64,000 nucleotides of DNA from Streptomyces sp. NBC_01231 (GTDB taxonomy: Bacteria > Actinomycetota > Actinomycetes > Streptomycetales > Streptomycetaceae), in assembly GCA_035999765.1 (NCBI GenBank), contig CP108521.1, positions 8,370,001-8,434,000 on the forward strand, given 5' to 3'. The position numbers and the translations under genes were made by a program. Positions 9,012 to 17,728 of the stretch are shown piece after piece; the first letter of the stretch is position 1; each line of letters opens with the position of its first letter. The notes below the pieces were generated by a model that saw only the letters and a program-made list of their open reading frames with translations, ran no database searches and was not told the origin of the DNA.

Positions 9012-9515
9012 TCATGTCCGCGGTACCGAAGCGGCGAAGACCAGACAGGCCAGGGCGACGGCGAAGACCGCCCCGCGCAGCACGTTGATCTGCGGCTTCC
9101 GCCAGCGCCGCCCGCGCTTCGATCGGATCGGCCCGGGACCGCCCCGTTCCACGTGTGCCATCAGCTCCTGGGTGGCTTCGGCAAGCTTGACCAGGTACAC
9201 CCGGCTCGGCACGTAGCCCTCGGGGATGCTGTCGGAGCAGAGCCGCTGCGCGCGCAGCAGGGCGGGAACCCCCGGAGTGGTCCGTGCGCCCAACTGGGCA
9301 ACGTGGCCCCGCAGAAGACGAACGAGGTCCTCCACATCGGCAGCGCACTCGGGCAGTGGCGAATCCTCGCCCAGCACCAGCGTCACCGTCTCCGACGCGG
9401 CCACCACGTGATCGCGCTCCGGCGCCGGCGCCACAGCTACGGACTCTCGCCGCCCGCGCCCGCCCACGAACTGGCTGCCGTCGAGGCGAGGGCGAGGGTC
9501 CAGCGAAAGACGCAT
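9012..9515 (-). CDS. DUF6415-like protein with C-terminal membrane helix
   Basis: A 167-residue protein. The start is the ATG at 9515, seven bases after an AGGAG site. The middle (TVTLVLGEDSPLPECAADVEDL, LVRLLRGHVAQL, then GYVPSRVYLVKLAEATQELM) matches my memory of the DUF6415 family, seen near natural-product and regulatory loci in Streptomyces. A basic stretch (RSKRGRRWRK) precedes a single hydrophobic helix at the extreme C-terminus (GAVFAVALACLVFAA), which suggests a tail-anchored protein. Function is unknown. Confidence 0.75.
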   Translation of the reverse strand: MRLSLDPRPRLDGSQFVGGRGRRESVAVAPAPERDHVVAASETVTLVLGEDSPLPECAADVEDLVRLLRGHVAQLGARTTPGVPALLRAQRLCSDSIPEGYVPSRVYLVKLAEATQELMAHVERGGPGPIRSKRGRRWRKPQINVLRGAVFAVALACLVFAASVPRT

Positions 9516-9704
9516 GACACAACTCCTGTTCGGAACAAGCCAAAGTGAGCCGAGACTGCCGGTCGGAGCCGACGGCTGGCGTGCGAAGTGAGTGATCTGG
9601 CAGCTACGTTGAGCGAACCGTGAAACCCGTCCGAGGGGTATGCCTGTGCGGACGGGAAGGCCGCCAAAGGCGCCAAAGATCATTTCAGAACCGAGGGGCA
9701 GTCC

Positions 9705-11093
9705 ATGGCCCGTGAACGAAACGTCGCCCTCGCCGCACTCCTGCGCTAAGCAGGCTGGTCCCAGCCGCAAGCAGCCGCCGCTGTTGCCCGCGTGGCCGCG
9801 GAGTGCGGAGTCCGTGAGCTGGAAGCGATCTCCCGCTCGCACATCTCCATGTGGGTGCTCGGCACGAAGCCGAGTGGCAGAGCGCCGCATATCCTGCGCG
9901 AGACGCTGTCCCGCAAGCTCGGCCGCCGCCTCACCCTGGCCGACCTCGGGCTGGAAGAAGAGCCGACAGGCACGACCGACACCGGATCCGACTGGAGGGT
10001 CGACCCTCTGACCGCACTGGCCGAGTTGGGAAGCGACGATCTCGACATGCACCGACGCAAGCTGCTGGCCACCGCCGCATACTCCGCAGCCGGCCTCGCC
10101 CTGCCCACCACCTAGTGGTGGGCAGCCGCCCCCGCCGCAGCGGCGAACCGCCGACCGGCCTCCTCGCGCTCGGTGACCCAGACGGACATCGACGACATCC
10201 GCGATCTCACGGTCTACTACTCCGCGCGCGACCAGCAGCGAGGCGGCGCATCCGGCCGCAACGCCCTCGCCAGCCACCTGCTCGACGGTGCGGTACCGCT
10301 GCTCGGCGGCCGATTCCGTACAGATCAGCTCCGCCGCGGCACGTACTCCGCCGTGGCGGAGATGACGTATCTCGCCGGCTGGATGGCCTTCGACGCCAGC
10401 GAACACCGAACTGCCCAGCGCTACCTCACCATCGCCGCCCGGATCGCGGCGGAAGCCGGAGACGGACCGCTCGGCGGCCACGTCTTGCGCGCCCTCGCCC
10501 ACCAGGCCGTGGACCTCAGGCACCCACGGAGGGCGCTCGCCCTGGCCGACGCCTCGATGTCCCGCGACCGCTACGGCCAGGCCAGCCATCGTGAGAAGGC
10601 ACTGCTGGCGATCGTCCACGCCCGCGCACTCGCGGCCGACGGTGACCGAGCCGGCACCCTCGCGGCCATCAGCCGCGCAGAGCGAGACCTCGCCCGCGCC
10701 GACACCAACGAAGCGCCCGCCCGCGTCGGCTTCTTCCAGGAAGCCTCCCTCGCCCACGAGACGGCCTGCGCTCTGCGCGACATAGGTCAGCCCCTCGACG
10801 CGGAGGTCCACTTCAAGCGCAGCGTGGCCACGCGCCGACGTCAGCAGTTCGCCCGTACCCACAGCGTGACGCTTGGCTACCTCGGCGCCGTCCAGGTCCA
10901 ACGGGGGAACCTCGACGAGGCGTGCGCAACCTGGAACGAGGCACTCGACGCTATGGCAGGTATCCAGTCCGGCCGGGCGCGTGACGTCATTGTCCGCATT
11001 CAGAGCGGCCTCTCGCCCGTCCGGCAACGCGGAGGCCGCCATGTCACCGAACTGGATCACCGGGCACGCGGCATGCTTCGGGCCATAGGCTGA
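9705..11093 (+). pseudogene. XRE/TPR-type regulator broken by two in-frame stop codons
   Basis: One uninterrupted frame runs from the ATG at 9705 (GAGGGG site upstream) to 11093, but it carries a TAA at 9747-9749 (codon 15) and a TAG at 10113-10115. Before the TAA it reads MARERNVALAALLR and continues AGWSQPQAAAAVARVAAE, where related proteins would have a Glu (GAA to TAA is one change). The HTH-like region (HISMWVLGTKPSGRAPHIL), a twin-arginine-like RRKLLATAAYS and a TPR-like C-terminal part are all intact. No frameshift is needed. Restart at the GTGs at 9792 and about 10173 could yield 107- and 306-residue pieces. Confidence 0.8.
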
Positions 11094-11165
11094 TCGCGAC
11101 GCGGACGTTCGATGTCCCACGGCAGCCCGCGGATCAGCATCCCCCAGGGAGAGGAAGCAGTACCG

Positions 11166-11663
11166 GTGACGACGTACGAGGTCGGATCGATCGCAACGGT
11201 CGTCGGCGGCCACACCCGCGTTCAGGACGATTACCAGGGCGGGGTCCAGTCGGTGATTCGACTCAACGAGGCATACCCCCTGGAAACGTTGCAAGGTATC
11301 GAGGAGTTCTCCCACCTGACGGTGACGTGGCGCTTCCACCTGGCGCAGCCCGAGGACGTCCAGCTCCACGCCCGCAGTCCCAGGGGCAACGCGCAGTGGC
11401 CGGCGACCGGAACATTCGTCCATCGAAACCATCGGCGCCCAAATCAGTTGGCTGTCAGCTACCCGAGGCTGCTGGGCGTGGACGGCCGCGACCTTCTGGT
11501 GACCGATCTCGACGCAGTCGACGGGACGCCAGTGGTTGACCTGGCCCCCTACTTCGAGGAGATGGGGCCCAGAGGCTCCGTCCGCCAGCCGGCCTGGCCG
11601 GGCGAGATGCTCGTCGACTACTGGCGCGACGCGGCGGAGCGCCCGGAGACAGGCTTGCCGTAA
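11166..11663 (+). CDS. TrmO-like tRNA methyltransferase family protein
   Basis: A 165-residue protein of the TrmO/YaeB (UPF0066) beta-barrel family, which methylates N6-threonylcarbamoyladenosine 37 of tRNA using SAM. Family features are the N-terminal 'VGSIATVVGGHTRVQDDYQGG', the 'HLTVTWRFH' strand, 'RNHRRPNQLAVSYPRLLGVDGRDLLV' (read in pieces) and 'DLDAVDGTPVVDLAPYF'. I chose the GTG at 11166, preceded by AGGGAGAGG, over the upstream ATG at 11112. It follows the broken regulator by 72 bases. Only the core domain is present. Confidence 0.8.
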   Translation: MTTYEVGSIATVVGGHTRVQDDYQGGVQSVIRLNEAYPLETLQGIEEFSHLTVTWRFHLAQPEDVQLHARSPRGNAQWPATGTFVHRNHRRPNQLAVSYPRLLGVDGRDLLVTDLDAVDGTPVVDLAPYFEEMGPRGSVRQPAWPGEMLVDYWRDAAERPETGLP

Positions 11664-11695
11664 CTCCTCGACGCTGGAGTCTCTAAGGGCATACA

Positions 11696-11899
11696 TCACG
11701 CCCTGCCCGCGGGGATACGGAAGGTAGACCAGGAAGTACGAGCGTCCTCGCTAACGTCTCCCTCCCAAAAGAGGTTCTGCGCGAGGGCCGAGCCCCAACC
11801 CGAAGCCGCATTCGAGTTTTCCGAACTCAGCGTCGCTGGCGATGAACCGCCGTCGGCCTTCGCGTCGGCCCTGGGGAACGGCGGCGAGTTCCGGCACAT
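11696..11899 (-). CDS. small hypothetical protein, 67 aa
   Basis: No family is recognised. The ATG at 11899 has a GAAAGGA site eight bases upstream, and the frame sits directly downstream of the anti-sigma-type ATPase gene on the same strand (45 bases). Small proteins commonly follow such ATPases in Streptomyces, often DUF397 proteins; this sequence (ENSNAASGWGSALAQNLFW) does not carry a clear DUF397 core. Composition is polar with one Trp-rich end. It could be a chance frame. Confidence 0.4.
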   Translation of the reverse strand: MCRNSPPFPRADAKADGGSSPATLSSENSNAASGWGSALAQNLFWEGDVSEDARTSWSTFRIPAGRA

Positions 11900-11943
11900 G
11901 GTGGTGGTCCTTTCGGTTCTCGTGAGAGGCAGGGAAACTGCGG

Positions 11944-12405
11944 CTACGCGGAGTGCAGGATCGTGGCCCAAACGTCCTTGCCGTGCGCAGTGGACGAGCA
12001 GCCGTATCTGTCGCTGAGCTTCTTGATCAGCATCAGGCCGCGACCGCCCTCTTCGTTGTCGCCAGCCGAGACGGGGGCTGGGAGCCAGGGGTGCGGGTCA
12101 CTGACGCACAGGAAGACCCCGTCGGGGGTGCGGGTGAGGACGACCTTCACTGGAACCGAGGACTCATCCTCCTTGCGGGCGTGCTGGAAGGCGTTCGTCA
12201 GTAGTTCGGACGCGGTGAGAGTGACCCGCCAGTCGAGTTCGGTCAGGCCCCACAGACGTAGGCACGCACTGACGAGGTCACGCACGCCCGAGACGGCAGC
12301 GGCTGTCAGAGCGACGTCGATTTCGCATGCTCCGGAACTCGTCCGGACCGCAGCGCTTGTGCCTTCCGTAGCGGGCTGTTGAGCCTCCATCAGGTGTGCC
12401 TTCAC
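11944..12405 (-). CDS. anti-sigma-type ATP-binding protein (HATPase_c_2)
   Basis: A 153-residue RsbW/SpoIIAB-like ATPase. It has the N-box 'WRVTLTASELLTNAFQHA', the G1 region 'VSDPHPWLPAP' and the G2 region 'GGRGLMLIKKLSDRYG'. I chose the GTG at 12405, which follows GAGGGA; the ATG at 12390 lacks such a site. These proteins usually bind or phosphorylate anti-anti-sigma factors, or act as orphan regulators next to XRE proteins. It is divergent from the XRE gene at 12564, with 158 bases between. Confidence 0.85.
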   Translation of the reverse strand: MKAHLMEAQQPATEGTSAAVRTSSGACEIDVALTAAAVSGVRDLVSACLRLWGLTELDWRVTLTASELLTNAFQHARKEDESSVPVKVVLTRTPDGVFLCVSDPHPWLPAPVSAGDNEEGGRGLMLIKKLSDRYGCSSTAHGKDVWATILHSA

Positions 12406-12563
12406 GGGGAGTCCCTCGTTCGACGAAATCTCTCCAACCGGCGCCGGATGCGGTGTGTACTGGGGTGGCGGCCGTGAGCAACCATTGAGCCAGGCCGACA
12501 GAACTGCGTGCAGATCTTGATTCGGAAACCTCGGTCTTCCGTTACGCGAGCGAGGAACAGCCC

Positions 12564-13967
12564 ATGCCAAGACCCGAGAAGCAGTTGACTCCGGACGCGT
12601 CTCCGCGTGACTGGTTCGGTCATGAACTGCGGACCTGGCGCAAGAAGCGCGGCCCTCTCACTCACGCCGAGTTGGGTGCGAAAGTGCAGGTCAGCGGTTC
12701 ACTCATTGAGAAGATCGAGAAGGGGACTGCTACCTGCTCGAAGGACTTGGCTGAGCGCTTGGACGAGGTCCTGCAGACGGGCGGAGTCCTCACCCGGGCG
12801 TGGGGGATGGTGTTCGGGCAAACGGAAAAACCCCGCCCCGAAACGGAAAGTGCACCCCCTGGCAGGGCGGAGGCGTCGGATCAGATCCATGAAGGCCGCA
12901 TCCTGGGCAGAGGTAGTACAACACCTCCAAGCGGGAGCCCTGCCTCTGTGGACCGTCGCGCCTTCCTCGCCACGAGCGGCCTTGCCGCCATCGCCCCCAT
13001 AGACCTGGTCCACCTCGTGACCCCAGCCGCCTCCCGGGAGATACCGACTCAGATCCGCCCGCGGGAGATCGGGCAGCTGAAGTCGCTGGCCGATGTCATC
13101 CATCGCCAGGACAACGAGTACGGAGGCGGCGGCGCGGTGCGAGAACTGGCCCGCGGTGCCATCATGTGGGGCGCCTCCCTGCTGCCGGTGCCCTGCCCCG
13201 AGCCCCTGCGGCCTGAACTCCTAGCCTCTGTAGCCCGGTTAGGGATCGTCGTCGGTGCCTCGCAGTTCGACGCGTACGCTCACGGCGATGCCCGAGTCAG
13301 CTTCCGGTTAGCCGCTGAGTGCGCGGAAGAAGCCGGGGAGTGGCACCTGCGCGCCAAGACGTACTCGTTCATGGCCCGGCAGGAAATCTGGGTGGGAGAT
13401 CCGGATACTGGCCTAACTCACGCAGAGAAGGGTCTGGTGCGCTCCGACCGACTCACCGGGACCGAGCGTGCCATGCTGCACACCGCACGCGCCCGCGCCT
13501 TCGGCAAGATGCGCGATGTAGCCAACACCCTGCGCGCGGTTGGAGAAGCCGACGCCGCGTTCGAACAGTCCGACCCGGCACAGGATCCGCCGTGGATGGC
13601 CTACTACGACTACGCCCAGCACCACGGCGACACCGCCCACGCGCTGTTCGATCTCGCGGTCCACGCGGACCAGGACCCTGGGCAGGCGGCCCGCCGCTTC
13701 GAAATCGCGGTGAAAGGACACGGCAACGCTTTCGCCCGCTCGCGCGCCATCTCTGAGACAAAACTTGCTTCCCTGGTCATGGCCAAGGGCGACGATCCGC
13801 GGCACGCGGTCGTGCTCGGCCACCGAGCGCTGGACGACGTCGGCAAGCTGACCTCCTGCCGGGCCGCCGAGGACCTGCGGGAACTCGCCCGGTTCGCAGG
13901 CCGGTACCGGAAGCTCCCCGAGGCCAGCGACCTGCGCGAGCGCATCGCGGCTACGGTGCAGGCGTGA
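12564..13967 (+). CDS. XRE-family regulator with TPR-like C-domain
   Basis: A 467-residue protein. The HTH lies at about residues 15-70 (LTHAELGAKVQVSGSLIEKIEKG), followed by a linker, a tat-like hydrophobic patch (DRRAFLATSGLAAIAPID) and a long TPR-like helical domain. Two TTA codons (13239-13241 and 13308-13310) suggest translation depends on the developmentally timed bldA tRNA; this inference is standard in Streptomyces. It overlaps the kinase gene downstream by four bases (GTGA), so the two work as a unit. The HTH operator is unknown. Confidence 0.88.
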   Translation: MPRPEKQLTPDASPRDWFGHELRTWRKKRGPLTHAELGAKVQVSGSLIEKIEKGTATCSKDLAERLDEVLQTGGVLTRAWGMVFGQTEKPRPETESAPPGRAEASDQIHEGRILGRGSTTPPSGSPASVDRRAFLATSGLAAIAPIDLVHLVTPAASREIPTQIRPREIGQLKSLADVIHRQDNEYGGGGAVRELARGAIMWGASLLPVPCPEPLRPELLASVARLGIVVGASQFDAYAHGDARVSFRLAAECAEEAGEWHLRAKTYSFMARQEIWVGDPDTGLTHAEKGLVRSDRLTGTERAMLHTARARAFGKMRDVANTLRAVGEADAAFEQSDPAQDPPWMAYYDYAQHHGDTAHALFDLAVHADQDPGQAARRFEIAVKGHGNAFARSRAISETKLASLVMAKGDDPRHAVVLGHRALDDVGKLTSCRAAEDLRELARFAGRYRKLPEASDLRERIAATVQA

Positions 13968-14845
13968 CCACTTCGCCCACGCCCACCCAAGCCGTACTTG
14001 AGGAGGCGTGCCTCGCCGCCGGCCTCGACGCGACCAACGCCGATCCGATACGGATCGCCGAGAACGCCATATGGCGTCTGCCCGGGGGGATGGTGGTGCG
14101 CATCGCTCGGCCCGGCCAGTCCGCCGCCGCAACGCGCGAGGTTCAGGTCGCCCGCTGGCTGGCCGCCCAGGGCGTGCCCGCCGTACGCGCCCTTGACCTG
14201 CGGCAGCCGGTAGCAGCCAGCGGGCACCCGGTGACGTTCTGGCAGGAGCTGCCGCCACACGAAATCGGAACCGTCACCGATGTCGTCGTGCTACTCAAGC
14301 AACTGCACGCCCTGCCAAAACCAGACCTGCCATTGGGAGAGCTAGACCCGTTCGTCCGGCTGGTTGAGCGCATCGACGCAGCGAGCACAATTTCTGACGA
14401 TGACCGGCAGTGGCTGAACGGCCGGCTTGAAGATCTCAAGCAGCAATGGGCTTCGAGGCCGAAGGGACTGCCCGAGTGCGTAGTCCACGGGGATGCATGG
14501 GTCGGCAACGTGGCGCGCACGGAGGCCGGCCCGTTGTTGATGGACTTCGAGCGCGCTTCGTTTGGCCCGCCGGAGTGGGATCTCGTGTCGACCGCGGTGA
14601 AGCTCACGACGACCGGCGCGGTGTCTGCAGAGGAGTATGCCGCGTTCTGCGAGACCTACGGCGTTGACGTCACGGAGTGGGAAGGGTATGAACTCCTCGC
14701 TGGCGCACGCGAGTTGCGTATGGCGACATACGCCGCGCAGCACGCTGCCAGCCGGCCGGAGTGGAGGCGCGAGGCGCAATACCGCATTGACTGCTTGCGC
14801 GGCCGGGCCGGGGCGCCGCCGTGGCGATGGAAGGGGATCATGTAG
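13964..14845 (+). CDS. APH-type phosphotransferase family protein
   Basis: A 293-residue kinase-fold protein of the aminoglycoside phosphotransferase/choline kinase group. The Brenner-type catalytic motif VVHGDAWVGN is near residue 170 and the metal-binding DFE (LLMDFERASFGPPEWDL) near residue 190. The N-lobe is degenerate (ENAIWRLPGGMVVRIARPG). GTG start at 13964, coupled to the XRE regulator by GTGA. Substrates of such proteins range from antibiotics to sugars or amino alcohols; nothing here shows resistance. Confidence 0.88.
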   Translation: MTTSPTPTQAVLEEACLAAGLDATNADPIRIAENAIWRLPGGMVVRIARPGQSAAATREVQVARWLAAQGVPAVRALDLRQPVAASGHPVTFWQELPPHEIGTVTDVVVLLKQLHALPKPDLPLGELDPFVRLVERIDAASTISDDDRQWLNGRLEDLKQQWASRPKGLPECVVHGDAWVGNVARTEAGPLLMDFERASFGPPEWDLVSTAVKLTTTGAVSAEEYAAFCETYGVDVTEWEGYELLAGARELRMATYAAQHAASRPEWRREAQYRIDCLRGRAGAPPWRWKGIM

Positions 14846-15451
14846 CCAACGACCGGGCTCACTTCCAGCTACGCACGCCTGTACGCAAGAACGTCACCTT
14901 CGGGTCTACGTCGCGCGCTGTGCTCGGATCGCCCCGGACCTGGCGGCCAGAGCTATGCCGCAAGTAGGCGGGTAATCGACCGCAATCGGTCAGCTCTTCG
15001 GCGGCGGGCTGAGTGGCAAACGGCTCTGGAGAGAGTGGGCTGATCAAGCAATTTAGCGTCGCTGACCTGCGACGGAGTCTGGTGGGCGGTCCTTTATGGC
15101 CACGGCGTGTCGGAGGCGTGTCGTGTTCCGGCCATGGTGCGCTCGGCTGGAGTAGCCAGTGCCTGCTCGGCCCTCACCCACCGACGTCCGCCGAAGTGGG
15201 ATTCCACTCCAGGTGGACGGCAGCATTGACCAACTTCAGTGGAGCGAAGCGTCTGTCATCCCACTCGCTTCGAGCGCAGATGAGGCAGCGATGCTCTGCG
15301 CTCAAGCGGAGAGAGCGGCTGCGATCTTTTCCGCAACGACAGGATCGCTGAGGTAGCCCACGATGCCGTGCGGATTATCTTGCGGATTTTTTACGTAGAG
15401 GTGGTTCTCGATCGGCCGGACGCCCCGGGATGTCTCCCGGCTGGGCGAATG
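14846..15451. other. 606-base gap, possible relic of a minus-strand gene
   Basis: No well-supported gene. On the minus strand a stretch ending at a TGA at 15302-15304 reads IENHLYVKNPQDNPHGIVGY and then LSDPVVAEKIAAALSA, which looks protein-like, but it has no start codon before the stop of the HTTM frame at 15452. It may be a truncated remnant. A plus-strand frame (15159-15356) overlaps it and is less gene-like. An inverted repeat CCGGGA-TGTC-TCCCGG at about 15427-15442, just past the RiPP operon end, could be its terminator. Confidence 0.35.
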
Positions 15452-16305
15452 TCAGGCGGCGAAGGCGAAGTAGGTGCCGATGGTGAGGCCGGAGAAGGTG
15501 AGGAGCTGGCGGGGCTTGAGGCAGGTGAAGGCTGTGTGCATTCCGATGCCGGCTGCGATGGCATACGGCATCGTCTCCGGGATGAGCAGCGCGGGGGCAG
15601 TGCGATCTCCGCCGTGATGACGGTGGCCGCGACCGCACGCCAGAGGCGGACGTCTCGGGCGGTGAGATTGCCCGCGTGGCGGCGGACGAGGCCGGGGATG
15701 GCGTACTGGCGCCGGTAGGGGAGTTTCTCCCTGACCTGGGTGTAGACGTGCACCCACTGTGCAAGGTAGAGCCCGCTGCGGAATTGAGTGGAGCGGATTT
15801 TCTGCCAGGCGCTGTTCCAGTAGATGTCGGTGGTGATCAGCACGAGGAGGCACTGTGCCCAGGTGTTCGCCGTGCTCAGGCCGTGTTCGACGTGCAGGCC
15901 GTGGCCGAGGTCGCCGGCGAGCAGGAGGCAGGCGCCGGTCAGCAGGGTGTAGCGGACTGCGTTGGGGCTCTTGAGATAGAGGAGTTCCATGGCAGCTCCA
16001 GCCAGGACCAGCAGGAGTGCCAGCCGGGAGGCGATGCCGGAGGCCAGGGCGAGGGCGGCGGCCGTACGGGCGATCAGTGTGGACCGGTAGACGGTGATCA
16101 AGAAGCGGGCCCGGGCGGGGCCGAGGCGCTGTTCTGCCAGGTGGGAGCTGAGGGACCCAGGAGTGAACCGGTCCCAGCCGCCCTGTCCGAAGGCGAGCGC
16201 GAACCGCAGGGTGCACACGGTCCCGAAGACGATCCGGAACCACTGGAGCCGTCCGGGGTCGGTGGGGTGCTGGAAACCGGAGGCGAGGGCGTCAAAGAAC
16301 CACAC
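15452..16305 (-). pseudogene. HTTM/SdpB-type membrane protein with a one-base frameshift
   Basis: The first about 237 codons from the ATG at 16305 encode a multi-helix membrane protein with the HTTM look: 'PTDPGRLQWFRIVFG' opening, helices around LARALALASGIASRLALLLVLAG-like segments, and 'TTDIYWNSAWQKIRSTQFRSG'. At a run of five Gs (plus strand 15593-15597) the frame breaks. The other frame continues ALLIPETMPYAIAAGIGMHT and ends TYFAFAA at 15452. Adding one base to the run restores the gene at about 285 aa. HTTM proteins include vitamin-K-dependent gamma-carboxylases and SdpB, the SdpC-toxin maturation factor. Sequencing error cannot be excluded. Confidence 0.7.
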
Positions 16306-16648
16306 GGCTGCCCCTCACCTCCACGGGCTGCTCACCGTGCGCGGACAGGACGCGGCCGTGTCCGTCGATCCGGTCGTACTGGCCGCTGCGGGTGAGGTGG
16401 TCGATGATCGCCTGGAGCTGGGGCGGGCCGAGGATGAAGCTGCCCGGGGAGAGATGGTCGTAGACGTTCACGGGCTCGGTGCGTCCGTCCTTGGTGGTGC
16501 CGGTGAGCGAGATGACCGTGAAGGTGGCCCGGCAGAACATCTTCCAGCGCAACCAGCGGCCGGGCAGCCGGGTGAAGCCGGTGATCATCCACGCCACGAG
16601 GGCGGCGGTGACGGCGATCTGGACAGCGGACGGCACGGAGATGAGCAT
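16292..16648 (-). CDS. small membrane-anchored protein, 118 aa
   Basis: One N-terminal membrane helix (PSAVQIAVTAALVAWMITGF) is followed by a soluble part with RWLRWKMFC, VISLTGTTKDGRTEPVNVYD and a basic helical tail. No family is recognised with confidence. It overlaps the start of the HTTM gene by 14 bases, so the two are tightly coupled. In the SDP toxin system a small SdpA protein with one N-terminal helix accompanies the HTTM protein SdpB in maturing the peptide; size and order here are similar, but this analogy is inference. Confidence 0.75.
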   Translation of the reverse strand: MLISVPSAVQIAVTAALVAWMITGFTRLPGRWLRWKMFCRATFTVISLTGTTKDGRTEPVNVYDHLSPGSFILGPPQLQAIIDHLTRSGQYDRIDGHGRVLSAHGEQPVEVRGSRVVL

Positions 16649-16714
16649 CGGCAGGAGCCTCCGGGTGGGGAGGATGAAAGTGTTGGGCGGCCCCGTGACC
16701 GGGGGCGCCGGGGG

Positions 16715-17728
16715 TCAGCGCTCGGGCTTGGGGGGCCGCTGCATCAGCGCGGCGGCGGCCTCGTCGAGGGTGACCTTCTCGTGCAGCAGGGCGGAGATCA
16801 CTTCCGTGATCGGCATCTCGACGCCGTGGGCGTGAGCCAGGGCGAGAATCGCCTCGGCGGATTTGACGCCCTCGGTGGTCTGCCGGGTGGCGGTCGTCGC
16901 CTGTTCGACGCTCAGGCCGTGACCGAGGTGAGTGCCGAAGGTGCGGTTGCGGGAGAGCGGAGACGAGCAGGTGGCCACCAGGTCGCCGAGGCCGGCCAGA
17001 CCGGCGAGGGTGGCCGGGTGGGCGCCCATGGCCACAGCCAGCCGGGTGGTCTCCGCCAGCCCGCGCGTGATGAGCATCGCCGAGGCGTTGTCGCCCATAC
17101 CCATGCCCGAGGCGATACCGACCGCGAGCGCGATGACGTTCTTCACCGCGCCGCCCAGCTCGCAGCCGGTCACGTCGGTGCTGGTGTAGGGCCGGAAGTA
17201 GGTGGTGTGGCATGCCTGCTGGAAGCGGCAGGCGGCGTCCTCGTCGGGGCAGGCAACGGTGGCGGCGGCGGGCTGGCCGTCCATGATCTCGCGGGCGAGG
17301 TTGGGGCCCGACAGCACCGCGACCCGGTCCGCGCTCACGCCGGTCACCTCGGTGATGACCTGGCTCGCCCGTTCCCCGCTGCCCAGCTCGATGCCCTTCA
17401 TCAGCGACACGATCACGGTGTCGGGCCCGATGTGCGGCGCCCACGCGGCGAGGTTGGTCCGCAGGGACTGCGCAGGGATGGACAGCACGAGGTAGTCCGC
17501 GCCGTGAAGCGCGGCGGCCGGGTCGGTCGTGGCCGTCAGCGAGGCGGGCAGCTCGACGTCCGGGAAGTAGCCAGGGTTGCGGTGAACCGTGTTGATCGCG
17601 TTGACGATCTCGTCCCGGCGAGCGTGCACGATGACGTCAGTGCCGGCGTCGGCGAGGATCTTGGCGACGGCGGTACCCCAGGACCCGGCTGAGAACACCG
17701 CCGCACGGGCGGAACGGTGCTGGCTCAC
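16715..17728 (-). CDS. NAD(P)-dependent glycerol-3-phosphate dehydrogenase family protein
   Basis: A 337-residue GpsA-type dehydrogenase. The N-terminal Rossmann loop reads VFSAGSWGTAVAK (the first Gly of GxGxWG is Ser-Ala-Gly shifted). It also has 'SLMKGIE', 'SGPNLAREI' and the catalytic Lys in 'ELGGAVKNVIALAVGI', then 'GLAGLGDLVATCSS'. The housekeeping enzyme reduces dihydroxyacetone phosphate for phospholipids. Being inside a peptide operon, with its ATG overlapping the methyltransferase stop as ATGA, this copy may be a tailoring enzyme or supply glycerol phosphate; that role is unproven. Confidence 0.88.
   Translation of the reverse strand: MSQHRSARAAVFSAGSWGTAVAKILADAGTDVIVHARRDEIVNAINTVHRNPGYFPDVELPASLTATTDPAAALHGADYLVLSIPAQSLRTNLAAWAPHIGPDTVIVSLMKGIELGSGERASQVITEVTGVSADRVAVLSGPNLAREIMDGQPAAATVACPDEDAACRFQQACHTTYFRPYTSTDVTGCELGGAVKNVIALAVGIASGMGMGDNASAMLITRGLAETTRLAVAMGAHPATLAGLAGLGDLVATCSSPLSRNRTFGTHLGHGLSVEQATTATRQTTEGVKSAEAILALAHAHGVEMPITEVISALLHEKVTLDEAAAALMQRPPKPER

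Noticed and set aside
9012..11699. 895-codon minus-strand open frame
   Set aside because: Only its last 167 codons are a gene; the rest is antisense to the broken regulator and the TrmO-like gene and has no family sequence.
15159..15356. 65-codon plus-strand ORF in the gap after the APH gene
   Set aside because: No ribosome site, poor third-position GC, and it conflicts with a more protein-like minus-strand stretch.
16094..17692. 532-codon plus-strand open frame
   Set aside because: Antisense to the GpsA-type gene; composition is a GC shadow.
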